A stretch of 64,000 bases of DNA, taken from Channa striata. Its lineage: Eukaryota > Chordata > Actinopteri > Anabantiformes > Channidae. The notes below the pieces were generated by a model, which saw only the letters and a program-made list of their open reading frames with translations, was not told the DNA's origin and ran no database searches. A program made the translations under genes and the position numbers. Position 1 is the stretch's first letter; each line of letters begins with the position of its first letter. Shown here one piece after another: positions 1 to 11,909 of this stretch. The stretch is from positions 21,512,215-21,576,214 of the forward strand of contig CM065182.1 of assembly GCA_033026295.1 (NCBI GenBank), given 5' to 3'.

Positions 1-1878
1 TAAGTCTAATGTCTTTGGAGGGACTATGTTAATAATTTTTCTTGAATTTAATCATGCGCAAGTCTAGTCCAGATTTGTTTGACAAACCTTCATCAGTGAC
101 ATTTTTAATAAATACAAAATAAGGGTGAAAGACTTCTGTTACCTATCAACTTAGTATTTCCAAAGGAGTAAAGCTTCAAAACAAACATAGAGCAGTAGAA
201 GTAACAATATTTCCTTGTAATTTAAAGTGTGTAAATTCAAAAGTAGCACAAAATGAAAATACTCTAGTTGAGTAAAAGTATCTCACAATGGTACTTAAGT
301 AGAGTAGTTGAGTAAATGTTGTGCTGCTCCTTTGTTGCTTTCCTAACACGAATCTCGGCCATAACACTATACTATCTATATTTACCAGAAACACCCACTG
401 TCTGTTAATGTGACCATTGTTCATACTGTGTGCACCATGATCAATTCCTTGTATGTGAAAACCTGCTTAGCAGTAAATCTATTTCTGATTCAGATCTGTG
501 ATTCTGAATTACCCATTACCTCTGATTTTATTACTTGAATTAGTGTTGTAGTGTGTGTCCAAGAAAAACAGAAATAAACAACAGATGGATATACCGAGTT
601 TATAAAGAAAACAACAGACTTTATAGTTGTTACCATCTTCAAACAGGTGAGCTGCTTTCTGTTATAAAATATTTGTAATTTAATCAAGATTGCAAAATTT
701 GCATATAGCACCCATTACAAGGTGTTATTGCTTTTCATTTGTAACCTTTTTAAACAGTGGAATGCGTTACTTGACTAGGTGTGGCTTTATTTTACTCATC
801 AGCCTTGTACAGAAATCCAGGAAGTCTCGTTCTGTTTTCTGTGGCTGGTCTGGTATCTGTCGTTGCACAAAGGCTATAAAACATGAGCTGCCCAGGATGG
901 GGCTCTGCTCTGCTATTTCTATGGTGTGGCAGCTTGCTTGGCAGATCTGGCTGGCTTATTGGCACAACCCGGAGGCAACATGGGGGGAGTGTTTGTTCTG
1001 TGTTGCTGTTGGACTAAGATAAAGCAGAGCAGGCTTTTACGACAAGCACATACACAGACACGCACACACATTGACACACACTATTTACAGGCATAGAGCG
1101 CTTTGAATACGGGATTATATTAGAATTAAGGTTTTATTTGGGAACGATTGTTCATATGCACCTAACTCAAACTTAAATACAGCCTATATCCTCAATCAGT
1201 ACGAATGAATAAGTCAGCATCAACAGCACAGGATCCAAGGTTTGCTTTTTGGGGTCTAGCCCATTCAGATACACACACAGACAAAAAATGTATTTGTGAT
1301 AAAGATACCTTTGTTCTATTGGGGTCATTGATAAGCATGTAACAAGAGACAGTTCTTTTTTTCTCTGAGCATATGTGCATCAGGAGAATAGATGTTAACA
1401 TGTAATTGACTAAAAATACATTTTAGGAGCTTCAAAAAAGAGCGTAAGAAAACCATCCATCTACACTTAGTTGTTTATTCAGGAGCTCTAAATCCTTATT
1501 TTTTCTGTGGTCTGTACCCAAAACATTTGGTGGTAATTAAAGCCAAATGGCCTCACAACAAGACTGAAAACATCCAGGCCTGTTTTTATTTTGAACTGAA
1601 GCACATTATGTAGTCATTATGCATCAGCCACAATTAACAGATGATAATAACACAAGCTTCTGTGCATTTGATGCAGTAAAAGGTCTGAAATAACAGTGAT
1701 TTTGAATGTTTTCTTGTGATGGTTTACTGGCCTAATACATAGGCAGGATTTGGACGTGAACATGTGTTTACTGTGCTAACAATCTCGACCGACAGCCTAC
1801 ACATATAGGCTAATTAAGGGGGTATAATGAACTGAATACTTGAGTTGTAAAAGTGTGAGATCAGCGAATGGAGCTCAC
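1..1878. other. tmem218 intron or 3' flank, no exon recognised
   Basis: This stretch lies downstream (minus strand) of the second tmem218 coding exon. I looked on the minus strand for the family's C-terminal exon (third membrane segment and short cytoplasmic tail) and did not recognise it, so this is probably intron. It is AT-rich with short CA-rich runs near 1050-1080. I see no other gene or clear repeat. Confidence 0.5.
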
Positions 1879-1981
1879 CTCTATCTGCTTGAAAGGGGGA
1901 GTAGTCTCTGGGCTGCGAGGGAACAACACGAGTGCCAGAGTGACGGTGAGCGCCAAAAGAAAAATGGGGATGACTCCTAAC
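1879..1981 (-). CDS. tmem218: tmem218 coding exon 2 (partial gene), transmembrane protein 218
   Basis: Second coding exon, giving residues 37 (shared codon) to 71 of Tmem218. On the minus strand an acceptor AG (1983-1982) is followed by a reading frame that joins the previous exon in phase. It encodes a second hydrophobic helix (about residues 38-57, starting LGVIPIFLLALTVTLALVLF), then PRSPETTPPFKQIE. The exon ends at GAG before a consensus donor GTGAGC, phase 0. Human TMEM218 has the same layout here: a hydrophobic helix, then a short P-R-rich loop. The protein is a small (about 115 residues in human) multi-pass membrane protein of the ciliary transition zone, genetically linked to the TMEM67/Joubert module. 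The loop after the helix is more proline- and threonine-rich than I recall for the human protein. The remaining third of the protein is outside the window. Confidence 0.88.
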
Positions 1982-2731
1982 CTGGCAGGACAAAACGCAC
2001 ATATAGAGGTACACATTTAAAACAAAGAGGAATAAGTGAGGAGCAGAAAACATATAAGCATAACGGATTATGTAATAATAATATTGAAATCAAAAGCTCC
2101 TTTTGATCCTTTTTGTAGTTTTAAACAACCATAAAATGCTCTAATGAAAGTTGCATGGTCCCAGTCAACAGATTTAGTTTACCATATAACAGGGCAATAA
2201 TTTACTTTTACAATCTGGAAATGTAGCCTAATAATTTTTTTAGGTCTCTGTGTAAAAATTATTTTACATAGGTGGTTGTTGTGGAAGATCTGTAGGTCAA
2301 AATCTCTGTCTAAAAATCTGTCTAATATATTTTTCTGCAGTGTGTTTTTACTTAAGCACCTGTTGTGTTTTAGAAATCTAGGACCATTCTTTAAATTGAT
2401 AAATATAGTTATTTTTACATATATTTATCCCATCATTTAGGTTCCTAACACTTTTAGTTATACCTATGTGACCGAAAATGAAAAATTTCTACCTGCTGAA
2501 TTCTAAATATTAATATATATTAACTTACACTTAGTGGCTAAATTATTCATGTTACAGAAGATACGAAATTATGGCTGACAAGCAAAAATATATTACAGGC
2601 AGAAATTTCTACGGACTATTGACTGCACAATGTGGTCACATGAGAAGAATCGCCTCGATCAACACACATTTACGGACTGGTTTGTTGTGTAACAAGTGTG
2701 TGTAGCTGCGGGGTTCTGCGTTTCCACTCAC
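1982..2731 (-). other. tmem218: tmem218 intron 1
   Basis: The 750-bp intron between the two tmem218 coding exons has a GTGAGT donor at 2731-2726 and an AG acceptor at 1983-1982 (minus strand). It is strongly AT-rich. No other gene or clear element is visible in it. Confidence 0.8.
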
Positions 2732-2841
2732 TTTGCTGATCCCGACGCTCTCAGCAGCATTAAGCCAAACACCAGCGCCGCGATCCAAACGACAACAATG
2801 ACGAAAACGCCCGTGCCCACTTCCAGCACGGTGTTTGTCAT
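2732..2841 (-). CDS. tmem218: tmem218 coding exon 1, start of transmembrane protein 218
   Basis: First coding exon on the minus strand. The start ATG (2841-2839) has G at -3, a reasonable Kozak context. The peptide begins MTNTVLEVGTGVFVIVVVW and continues with a hydrophobic helix to about residue 30, then RASGSAK. The human protein shows the same pattern (M..TVL.VG.GVF, tryptophan in the helix, RASGAA after it), so the identification is firm. The exon ends after two bases of the Lys37 codon at a GTGAGT donor. Tmem218 works at the transition zone at the base of cilia, where it is needed for ciliary gating. The visible part holds one membrane segment (about residues 9-30) with a very short N-terminus and no cleavable signal. 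A longer overlapping frame covers the same bases but lacks similarity to any family and is a shadow. The 5' UTR continues toward 2890 or beyond. Confidence 0.92.
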
Positions 2842-2889
2842 GTCTGCGAAACCAGGCCACTTTCAGGGTAGGTGTGTGCACAGACCCGC

Positions 2890-3300
2890 CAGTTAGTGAG
2901 TCAACGGGCTAAACCCGCATGTTGGCTAAACAGTGTTACGGCTGCACAACAAATCCCAGCTGCTACTACAAGAGCCTAGCTAAGTTAGCGGGAGCTAATC
3001 CACCGCAGTGTGCGTGCTTTAGCAGGTCCTGCTCTGCTGGTAACAGCTCACAGCTGCGTCCTTGGTGGCGAATTACATATTATGCAGTTCTATAGACGAT
3101 TGTGTTTTCGTAAGAGTGTCAATTTCTCAACAAAGGGAAGTTCCACGGTTTGGGCTCGCTCTGTATCGCGTCTTCAGCTTCCTGGTAACAGCAAACGGCA
3201 GTGCCATTGGAGGCAGCGTTTGAAGAGTGGCCAATCAGATGCGTCGTTACTAAAATGACGCATTCGGTTATGTTTTTCTGCACAGAGCGTGTGGCAGAGA
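2890..3300 (-). promoter_or_regulatory. likely tmem218 promoter and 5' UTR region
   Basis: This region lies directly upstream of the tmem218 start and has more CpG than the surroundings. It carries two CCAAT boxes: CCAAT on the plus strand at 3231-3235 and ATTGG at 3206-3210 (CCAAT on the minus strand). No TATA box is obvious, which fits a housekeeping-type ciliary gene. The exact transcription start cannot be set from sequence. The region could in part serve plus-strand transcription as well. Confidence 0.5.
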
Positions 3301-3888
3301 GGTACTCCGAGCCCTCCCTCTTTAATCCAGCATGGTCCAGTTCTTCCGAACTCTTCAGTCTCAGTCTTCGCAGGGACTGCTTGCAATTTATGCACAGCGT
3401 CATTAGTAATTATTGCTTGCCCCTAGATGCTTAGTACTAAACTCAGGGGTCATTTTTCTATATTTTACATATTATGAATACTGTTAAGTAGTAGCTGTAT
3501 TATAAGTATTACATTTTAAAAGTTTGAATTGTCTTAATATTGCGTATTCTAAATTAGATTTTGCAGAACTTTGTGTTATACTTTAGTTGGATGGTATTGA
3601 CTGTTATATCCGTGCACAAAGGGATTTTTATTCATCGCTCAGTTGGAAAGTAGAGTCATTGTTATTGTCCCTTTTTTGCGTTGTAACTGGAAGGTAAAAA
3701 GCGCCGTTTGTCATCTGAGTTTCTCGGGGCTCATTCGCAGCACTGAGTCTAATTCCATCCCCCTTTTTTCTCTCTCCTCTTCTAGTTCAGTTTGAGCGCA
3801 CATCATCCATCATCCTCCCAGTCTTTATGAAGCATGCAGTTATTAATGCGCACCGACAGAGGGCTGGCCTGATCCGAGATTCAAAGCC

Positions 3889-3919
<31 letters not shown>

Positions 3920-4829
3920 TTCTGGTGCTGTTGTCTCTGCGTACTTACTGGAAGTAGACGTGTTGCCTTTGAGTGGCCCTCGTAAGACCCATGCATACAG
4001 TGTTTGTTGAAGATGTCAGTGGCGTGAAAGCAGAGTCGCTTAATTACAAGTTTAACTAGTAGACGGCTGGACATACAGAGCGATGGATGCCTTGTGAAAA
4101 TTAAGGTCCAACTTCTCCAATACTGTGTAATTGTTTTTTGTAATGGAGTTTCATATATTTTACCGTTATTCAACCAGCTGGAGAGCCCATTGAGGTTAGG
4201 AGCTTATTTTAAAGCGGAACCTACCCAAGGCAGCAGCATTAGTTGCAGAGCATTGGACATGAACCCTGACTGGCAACTTGTCTGCATTCTCTGGGCCGAA
4301 GTTAAAAAGAAGCTTATTCCAATCAAATAACTAATTGAAATAAAATATTGAATTACTAAATAAACACAAATTCAAATAGAGACTAAACCCACATGTGGCT
4401 CTCATACTGTACAGGAATCTTGCTCAGTTGACTGCAGGCTACTCAATTCATCTAAAAATATTGACCAGAATGACTTTGAAGATAGTTGCCCAAAGAAATT
4501 TATTAGCATAATTGAAAAGTTTGCAAATTACCAAGGGATTGATTGGGTTTCTTCAAGCAAATCAAACAAAACATGATCTGAACATCTTCTGTTTTACGGA
4601 CTGAAATGATTGATAGTTGCATATATTTTCCTATATTTCCTTTCTTCTTTTTCCGATCAGAGTTGCTGTTGCCACATAATCAAACGTAATTTGATACATT
4701 TTAGGTTTTGTTGCAATGTAAAACAGCCCAAAATATAACATGATAGACAGCTATTTTTGTGGTTGAGATATATTGGTTATGGATTCATCTTTATTTTCTT
4801 TCAGTGTGATCGGGAAAAAACCGAAAGGC
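3301..4829. other. intergenic stretch between tmem218 and pknox2
   Basis: AT-rich spacer between the two divergent genes. It contains a (GT)14 microsatellite at 3893-3920. I see no splice-flanked coding segment and no recognisable transposon. The boundaries are approximate because neither transcription start is known. Confidence 0.45.
3893..3920. repeat. (GT)14 microsatellite
   Basis: Uninterrupted GT dinucleotides. They create a spurious poly-His/Thr frame on the other strand. Confidence 0.95.
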
Positions 4830-5124
4830 CTCCAAGTCATTGGAACAAGCAGGTATTCCCTTTAGCCTCCGGCCCCTGAACACAGACGTGTTCGTGTCTT
4901 CCTGCAGGTTTGATGTCCGTTAGGCTACCTTGCTCATGCAGGCCCATCCGTGATTGCCGTATTTCCCACGGACACTGGAAGGCATCAGCAGCCCGGTGTT
5001 GGGAAAACGGGGAGCATGGAGCTGGAGGTGGGAGGGGCCTGCTATGGCTGACGTCACCGGCTGTGTGGAGGAGTATAGGCTGTGCTGTCAGCCCAGTGTC
5101 AGTCTGATGAAGATTGGCATGCAG
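4830..5124 (+). promoter_or_regulatory. pknox2: candidate pknox2 promoter and first non-coding exon
   Basis: GC-richer segment with a perfect palindromic CRE (TGACGTCA, 5049-5056) followed, within about 75 bases, by a consensus splice donor (ATGCAG/GTAAGC, junction 5124/5125). This is what a TALE-gene leader exon spliced to a distant coding exon would look like, and the position and orientation fit pknox2. No TATA box is evident. There is no coding similarity, so if this is an exon it is 5' UTR. The start is unknown, and a further CpG-rich patch at 5575-5760 could be the real promoter. This is inference from composition, one donor and gene order. Confidence 0.35.
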
Positions 5125-5261
5125 GTAAGCTGTCATTCATTTTCAATGTCAGTGCATGGGAGCAGGGCTTTACCACTTCAGCGTCCTTTCTTCCCCTTTC
5201 CCCCCCTTCATTACAAAAGGCAGGACATTATTCATACAGTGAGACAGCCAGCCAGGCCACA

Positions 5262-5380
5262 GTGAGGGAGAGAGGGAGAGAGAGGAAGAGAGAGAGAGAG
5301 AGAGAGAGTCAGTGAGTGAGGGAGGGAGGGAGGGAGGGGTGAAATAGAGGAGGGGGAGAAAAAAAGAGAGAGGGAAACGA
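5262..5380. repeat. GA/GGGA purine-rich tract
   Basis: Low-complexity purine run: GA dinucleotides at about 5287-5308, then GGGA tetramers at about 5321-5338, then mixed GA/GGGGAGA. Such tracts near promoters can bind GAGA/MAZ-type factors or form triplex DNA. It sits about 150 bases downstream of the candidate leader-exon donor. Confidence 0.85.
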
Positions 5381-5886
5381 GAGAAGATGCATTTTTGTGC
5401 TGGAAGGAAAGACCAGTGGATTTTTTTTCCCTTTTGCTTGATGCAGCGTTTGGATAAAAAAAAAAATGTCGGTAATGTTTGTAATGCAGTTGTCTAGGAT
5501 GTATTGGATTTGGCGGACGATTCTTTAGTGGCAAAAAATGTAATGTAGAAAATAATCTTCATACAGTAAGATGAGGCGCATAGCTGCAGGTAGCCGGTGC
5601 CGTGTTTCTGCGGCTTTGTTAACGGGCGCCGGAACCGCGCTGACATTCTTAGTGAGATAACAGTGAATGTGTGACTGCGTGAATCCGGGGCTCGTCGTCC
5701 CTTCAGCGCTGCTGCGATTTTCCTCTGCGTCGAAGTTCTGCGATGTGCGAAAGAGTTTGAATTTTGACTGGCAAAGTTAGGCTCGGAAAATGCATTTTTA
5801 GCGTTAAATAATTTACACCGAGTCTTTAGTCGGACTTTGACTTTAAAAAGGATTTTCTTTCTTATAATAAATTTTGTTATAGCGTC

Positions 5887-5920
<34 letters not shown>

Positions 5921-5921
5921 C
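5887..5921. repeat. (TG)13 followed by CG repeats
   Basis: A 35-base alternating purine-pyrimidine run: thirteen TG units passing directly into CGCGCGCG. The CG part makes it a stronger candidate for left-handed Z-DNA than a plain TG repeat. Confidence 0.9.
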
Positions 5922-6927
5922 CGTGTTGTTTGTAGCACAATAAACCAATAACTAGAAAGGAAAACAAACTGCAAACTGGAGAGGAAAGGACAAATATTGT
6001 GTAACTTTTTTGAAAATCGATTATTTACAATAGCTTTAGTTTTGCCTGTTTCCATTTAAGTAAAAGTTGTTTTTGTACAGCACTGTATAGAATTTATTTA
6101 AACAAAATATCTGCATTTTTGAAAGGTCAAACAGGAATTCTGTCTGTACTTCTTCATAAAATCTTCTCCATTTTCATTCAAGCGTTTCCTGTTAAACTAC
6201 CTGCATGTCAGCGACGTCTAATGTTTACTCTCAGCCTGCCCGGCCATGTAAAAACTCTGTGGAAGGAACACTGGCCTTCTTTGTGTGCCACTCACCACTC
6301 TCTATTTCAGATGACTGGTTTATTCCACAATTGCTTTTCTATTTCACTTGGAGGAGACATTTGACTGGCATGAAATGCCTGTAGTGAGATTTGACGTGTC
6401 TGTCAGGATGATCATCTTCATCGAAGAATGTTTTCATTGGTTTAGCAGTTAAACAGGTACAGGTCTGCAGGCCATTTGCTGAACTTTTAGTTTGTTCTGC
6501 AAGTTAAACCAAGTAGTTTGGTGTGTTCAAACACTGTAAGCTGCCATCTGAGCCCCTCACATACCACACAACTATTCGAATAAACAGATTTATTTAAAAA
6601 CACCTAAAAAACCTACCAAAAACTTTAGGGAACTTCAGTGTGACAGTTTCTTGGTGGTAAAATGTCACAAATGTACATTGTTAAAGTTTAGGGCCCCAAA
6701 TAGCAGAGACTATACTGTGAGCACTGGGAGTACATTAGCTTAATTAAATATGCCTGAACCATTTGTTTACTAATCATCTGCCTCCCTGAGAAATCACAAT
6801 GGCGATTTAGACCACTTTAGCTCCCTCCATCACACACATTCGGCAGGTGCAGAGTGCTGAGCATAAAATCCCACGAGAACCCAAACGCGCACCCCCCCAT
6901 GTGAAAGTAAATGCTTTGAAAGACGCT

Positions 6928-6946
6928 GTTGTTGTTGTTGTTGTTG
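6928..6946. repeat. (TTG)n trinucleotide repeat
   Basis: Short run of about six TTG units in the intron. A CA-rich run lies nearby at 7075-7103. Confidence 0.85.
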
Positions 6947-7224
6947 CTGTGAGTCGCTGTTGAAAGACTAAAAAAAGGTCTGTTACCTTTTACACTATTC
7001 AAATTATTGTGTATCTTTTGTCAGTGTCTTAAAGTGAATGATTCAGCTGGGAATAAATTGCACACACAGACAAATACACACACACATACACACACACACA
7101 CAAATGCCTGTGTTGGAACACCAGTCACCCTCAGTGTTGTTTGTTCTTTGTTGTCATGTACCCCACACGACTCTACATATTGTCAGATAGAGAAAATGCC
7201 AATTTAGTTTATCCCCCCCAAACC

Positions 7225-7440
7225 CTGCTGAGATCTTAATTGATGATTTGTGTCATTGGACAAGTAGCCCCGGGGCATATTCGGTGCTGCAAAATACTCT
7301 GACGCTATTTGCATATTCTCATTCCTACTATATGGGTAAATTACATCATGAGGTGGGATGCTGTGCATTCCAGCAGCTTTTGGGGTGATAATCACAAATA
7401 AAGTGATTCAGTCACACTAAATGAAGGAAGTAAACAGAGC
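7225..7440. promoter_or_regulatory. candidate conserved non-coding element (octamer site)
   Basis: Non-repetitive block with a dense set of homeodomain/POU-like words: TTAATTGATGATTTG near 7235, a perfect octamer ATTTGCAT at 7307-7314, and a TGATAATCACA word near 7385. It sits between microsatellite-bearing DNA and has no coding potential. The enhancer role is inferred from motif density only. Confidence 0.35.
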
Positions 7441-10400
7441 GAGGAGAGCATATGTTACAAACCAATTTAAGCATTTATGTATGGCCATAAAGCAATTGAG
7501 GGAATTAAACCACAAGCAAATGTCTTGTCATTTCTTCACTTTTGCTTCTAATTCCACACTGCATGGTGCCACTGAAAGCAATACATCATTTTTTCAGAAG
7601 CTCTCGTTTTTTTTTTCCAAGGGTCTAATAGGCCTCACTTTGCAGACTGTCTTTTTCTTTGTACTATATTTTGAGCTATCTAATTGTTTTTGAGGGCCTC
7701 ACTTTCCTAAATTAGGCTGTAAAAAACAGAGGGGATGTTCAGAATTATTTATAAGGCTTTAGCCTGCTGGGAATCCTCAGCGGAGTGCATCTAGGTTCTG
7801 TTCCGGGGCCGTGAGCAATGTGATGTAGGTTGCTTTTCTCATGTTCAATAGCGCAGTGATCCTTAAGACAATTGTGTTGTGTTGCATGTTTTGGCCCTGT
7901 CTGGGCCCTCACAGGTCATGCCTACTAAGCTTGCTTGATCCCTATTGCTCTCAAGAGGAGGCAGAGGCCTGTTTATGCCGTCAGACAGCTCGGCTTAAGG
8001 ACAGCCCGTGCATGCTTACCCTTGCTCATTCCACAGCCAGTGCTGCGTTGGCATGGCTCTAAGTAAGCCACCAGGGAGCGGGGGGTCAGAGAGAGATGGA
8101 TTGGCTTGATTTATGCTCCAAGAGGAGCAGCAGGCAAATTTAATGATCCTCCATAGTAGCAACATCACAAAGCTTTGTTTCTGGAAGGACATAGAGAGAT
8201 ATGATTTAAAATACTTGGTAGTATTAGTTAACAAGTTTGAAAACTGCAGTCACACACTAATGCGACTGGGTTATTGTCGAAACATCGACAAAGGAAAGAA
8301 AGTCAGCTTTGTTTGAAAGAGACAAAAAGTAAAAAAAAAAAAAAAAGAGCCTGTATGGCAGAAAAATACGGTTTGGTTATAAAGTCAGAAAGTAATGTAA
8401 ATGTACACAGGTGACATTGTTGTAAAACAATGTTAGTCATCCCTGAGCCTTCTTAACGAACATGTTATTTGCAAATAACTTGTAGTTTTCTTTACTATAT
8501 ACTATTATTTATTACAGCAGCACCCTGCATCTTATTATGGTTGTGCACATTTGTTCTCAGGTACAAAAAACTGAAAACCTTCATGTAAGGGAAATCCATA
8601 TTTGTCTACAGAAGGTGATTCATTGGGCTGAGCACATTTGAATCAATCTGCCCTACAGACAGTCCTCAAACTAACTTTTAGAAATGCTCCTCTCCACACA
8701 CTTAGATGAGATGTGTGCTTGAAACAGTGAATGTCGCAGCATGAAAGAAGTCACACAAAGACTTTAGTCATTAGGTAATGATTTTAGCGTCAGTACTCTG
8801 ATTGCATTGCTTTTTTTTACAGACAGAGGAAATAAAAACCCAGCAGGGACACATTCCATAAACTACGCTGAAGTCATGGCATAGAACGGAGGAATCCAAT
8901 GCTGCTTAGGTTTTTCAGCAGCAGGATGCACGCACAGATAGAGTGTTTACTGTGGGTGAAATGTATTTGAAACATGCATAAGAAGTAGGCTATTTCCTCT
9001 CTCTAACGTCTTCAGAATTCATACTAGCTCGAATAAATTGCTTTTGATTTCATTATTTTTACACTAAAACAATTAAAGTGTATTATTTTTAGACGTCTGT
9101 GCTTATTATTCAGAGATCAAGCACAAAATCAAATTAGCAACAGCTTATTATATATTCTGAATCTAAATACATTTAACAAGACTCTGAACCTCATTGTGCC
9201 TTTGGTTCTTATCTCTGGTGGAATGTAGATAATCCTAATAAATGAGTAGAGCTTCACACAGAGAAATATGAAGCCTGCCAGTAAATCCTGAATTTATTAT
9301 ATTTGAGAGTCCCGGTAACAGCTGAGCTGGGTGAGGTTCAAAATATTTGATTTGAATTCAACAGCAGATCATAGCAGAGAAAATCCCACCAAGCACTGTA
9401 TGGCTGTATATTTGTGCTTCCCTCCAAAAAATGAATAAATGCATGGGCCAAACTGGTGTCGCTGCTCTTGAAAATCTCCCACAGTGTAATGCTCTTTAAA
9501 ACTTTGTTAAGTGGGAAATGTCATCAATGCTGGTTTTCAGTACTTCTGTGCTCTTTTACACCATGAATTAATTTAGTCACTGGAAAAGTCACAGCAGCCT
9601 TTTCTTGCCAATTGCAAACGTACACTGAGGCCCAATCACACTTCTCTGCCTTGGCCTCACCACTTAGATCTAACCCTCCATTTTGTGTGTTCATGTGTAG
9701 TCATGTTTGTGTTGCGATTCACTTTAGCAGCCAGGGGTAAAAGAAGCACCTGGCCACAGACAGGATCAGACAGTACTAACAAGATGGTGGACTTTTATTG
9801 TGGCTGGAAGTTGTCAAGTTTTTGTGAAGGTTACTCTTTTTTTTTTTTAGTATGGGCTTTTCCTAACCTTACCCACTAAACCGTATTGCTTAACCCTAAC
9901 CATTTTTGTCGATGTAGATTTGCACATGCAAACATAAAAACGTAAGTAGTTTAAATAAAAAAGTACTTTTTTCCATTCATCATAATAGAAAAGTTACATT
10001 CACCGCACAAGTAGTTAAAGTTTGGTTTATTGTATTATAGACATTTTGCTCCGTAAAAACTGTAAGTTTGCAGTAGTTCGAGTGATGCCAGCAGGCTAAT
10101 GTTAACTGTTGTAATGATGACGATGACTATGACTAAAATAAAGATGATTTTCTCGTTCACGTTTCTATGTTGCATTTTATTATTTCTTTTAACGCTGCTC
10201 CTCTAAAGCAGGGCAGGCCTACATGACCGGAAGACAGGTTGCCACAGTGCCCACTATTGCTGGTGTACCGTGATTAGAAGCAAACTATGTTGGCATGTGT
10301 GTCTTAGAAGTGTGAATGGAGTTACAGAGGTATCCCCATCTTTACCATTCCGGGACCCTACTCATACAGTTCTGGTTATGCATATGGATCTTGAAGAGTT

Positions 10401-10655
10401 GTCGCTTTTCAACTACTAATACACTGGCTGCACGTTGTTGCTCTGTTCTGAGGCAGACCTCGAAATTGTGAAGTATGGATAAAAATATGATTTGAGATTG
10501 GGCCTAAGTTTTCCGCTTGTACCTCAATAATGCTTTTGACAATGGGGCGATTGAAGCTCAGGAGGTGGAGTGGTCCATATTTCCATATCTCACAGTGTCC
10601 TTGGGCAAGACGCTGAACCTGAAGTTGCTATTGGTGGATGAGGCCAGCCCCTTGT

Positions 10656-10701
<46 letters not shown>

Positions 10702-11909
10702 ATGCAGACACATGTGAATGGATGAATAAGAAGCACCACTGCGAAGTGCCTTATGTACTGACCATGAAACCGATGGATGGGCTGAAATCAGAGGCAATTC
10801 ATAGTTAGTTTTAGTGATTGTATGGCATAAGAAAATCAACCAGAGTCTATAAACGTTTTACAACCGAGTACACGTCAACAGAAAGTGCTGTACACTCAGC
10901 TCAACTTACTGAAGGGCTTATTCATCTCTGATTATCTCCCGATGTCTCTCTTTTGTCCTCGTCACCAGGTTTAATACACAGGCAGAGACAGGTTAGGTGC
11001 CTAAGACACAACATGTGAAAAGTGTGCGGTTGAGTTGAAAAATTAGCCTCGGTGAAATGGTGGTAGATGGCCTTTTGAAGTCACCCTACTTTGATTACTG
11101 GCAGAACAGCTCATTGAAGTCTGCTGCACTTTGAATAGAAATTCAACAGCGGTTAAGTTGTGACCTCCAAAGGCTATTTACTGGCGCACAGTTCCATTTT
11201 TCACAATCCTCTCCAAAGATATTATTCAAGTGTGTTGCTCTTTCTGCCACTCACTCATCTAAGTGGTTCAGTCTTTTGCACTCTAGGACACAACCGATCT
11301 GAAAGACAATGTTTCCACTGTCTATAGCTGCTCCTTTACATTGACATAAGACTTTCACAAAAGAAGTTTTCTCTTCAAATCCATTTGTATATGTAGCTGT
11401 TAATCTCTGTGTGATCTTTGCCAGTGCCCGATGAAGCACTTGTTAGTGTGTAAGCTCTCTGTTGAAACAGCAGCTTATCAGCAGACTTTGGGAAAATTAT
11501 GCAGCGGCAAGGACAGAATAATTTGCCCTAATGCATTTTAGTGATCACTCTTATTAGCTGCAAGTGACTTGCTTTATGTAGTCCTGTCCCCTGCTATAAA
11601 AGTGCCAAGATTTTATGGCAGCAAAGGCTTCAGTCAACGTCCATTTCATTTTCCTGTGGAAGGCTGCGTCTTTTAAAGGGCTCCGTAAGACCGAAAATAT
11701 TAATGGAGGACTACACTGTTTTATTCTTGTATTATATTTTGCCATCCAGGATGTCTCAGATACATATCAAGTTACATGAAAACCTGAAGGCTCTAAAAGC
11801 CTCTGAGAAGTCAGTTTAAAATTAGACATGCTGCTAATGCTACAAAATAGATAATTATAGAAAATAGCAAAGTGCACATTTTATGAAACATGACATAACT
11901 CTGAGACAT
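7441..11909. other. intron sequence, mostly unremarkable
   Basis: AT-rich non-coding DNA with oligo-A runs (8330-8346) and a degenerate CTAACCC-rich patch near 9860-9905. It includes the (TG)20 repeat and SINE fragment listed separately. No exon was recognised on either strand. Confidence 0.5.
10593..10730 (+). repeat. SINE fragment with expanded (TG)20 microsatellite
   Basis: Bases 10595-10620 (GTGTCCTTGGGCAAGACGCT...) match the body module of the SINE at 32833-33113 (GTGTCCTTGAGCAAGACACT at about 32920-32939), with two differences in that stretch. The TGTGTGTGAATG part of the family appears here to have grown into 20 perfect TG units (10661-10700). The ends are degenerate. Confidence 0.6.

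Noticed and set aside
2636..2881. 81-codon minus-strand frame overlapping tmem218 exon 1
   Set aside because: A shadow in another frame; the tmem218 frame is the one with homology and a matching splice donor.
5494..5967. 157-codon minus-strand open frame
   Set aside because: It is extended by the (CA)n repeat (HTHTHTH-type peptide) and shows no domain or splice context; a composition artefact.
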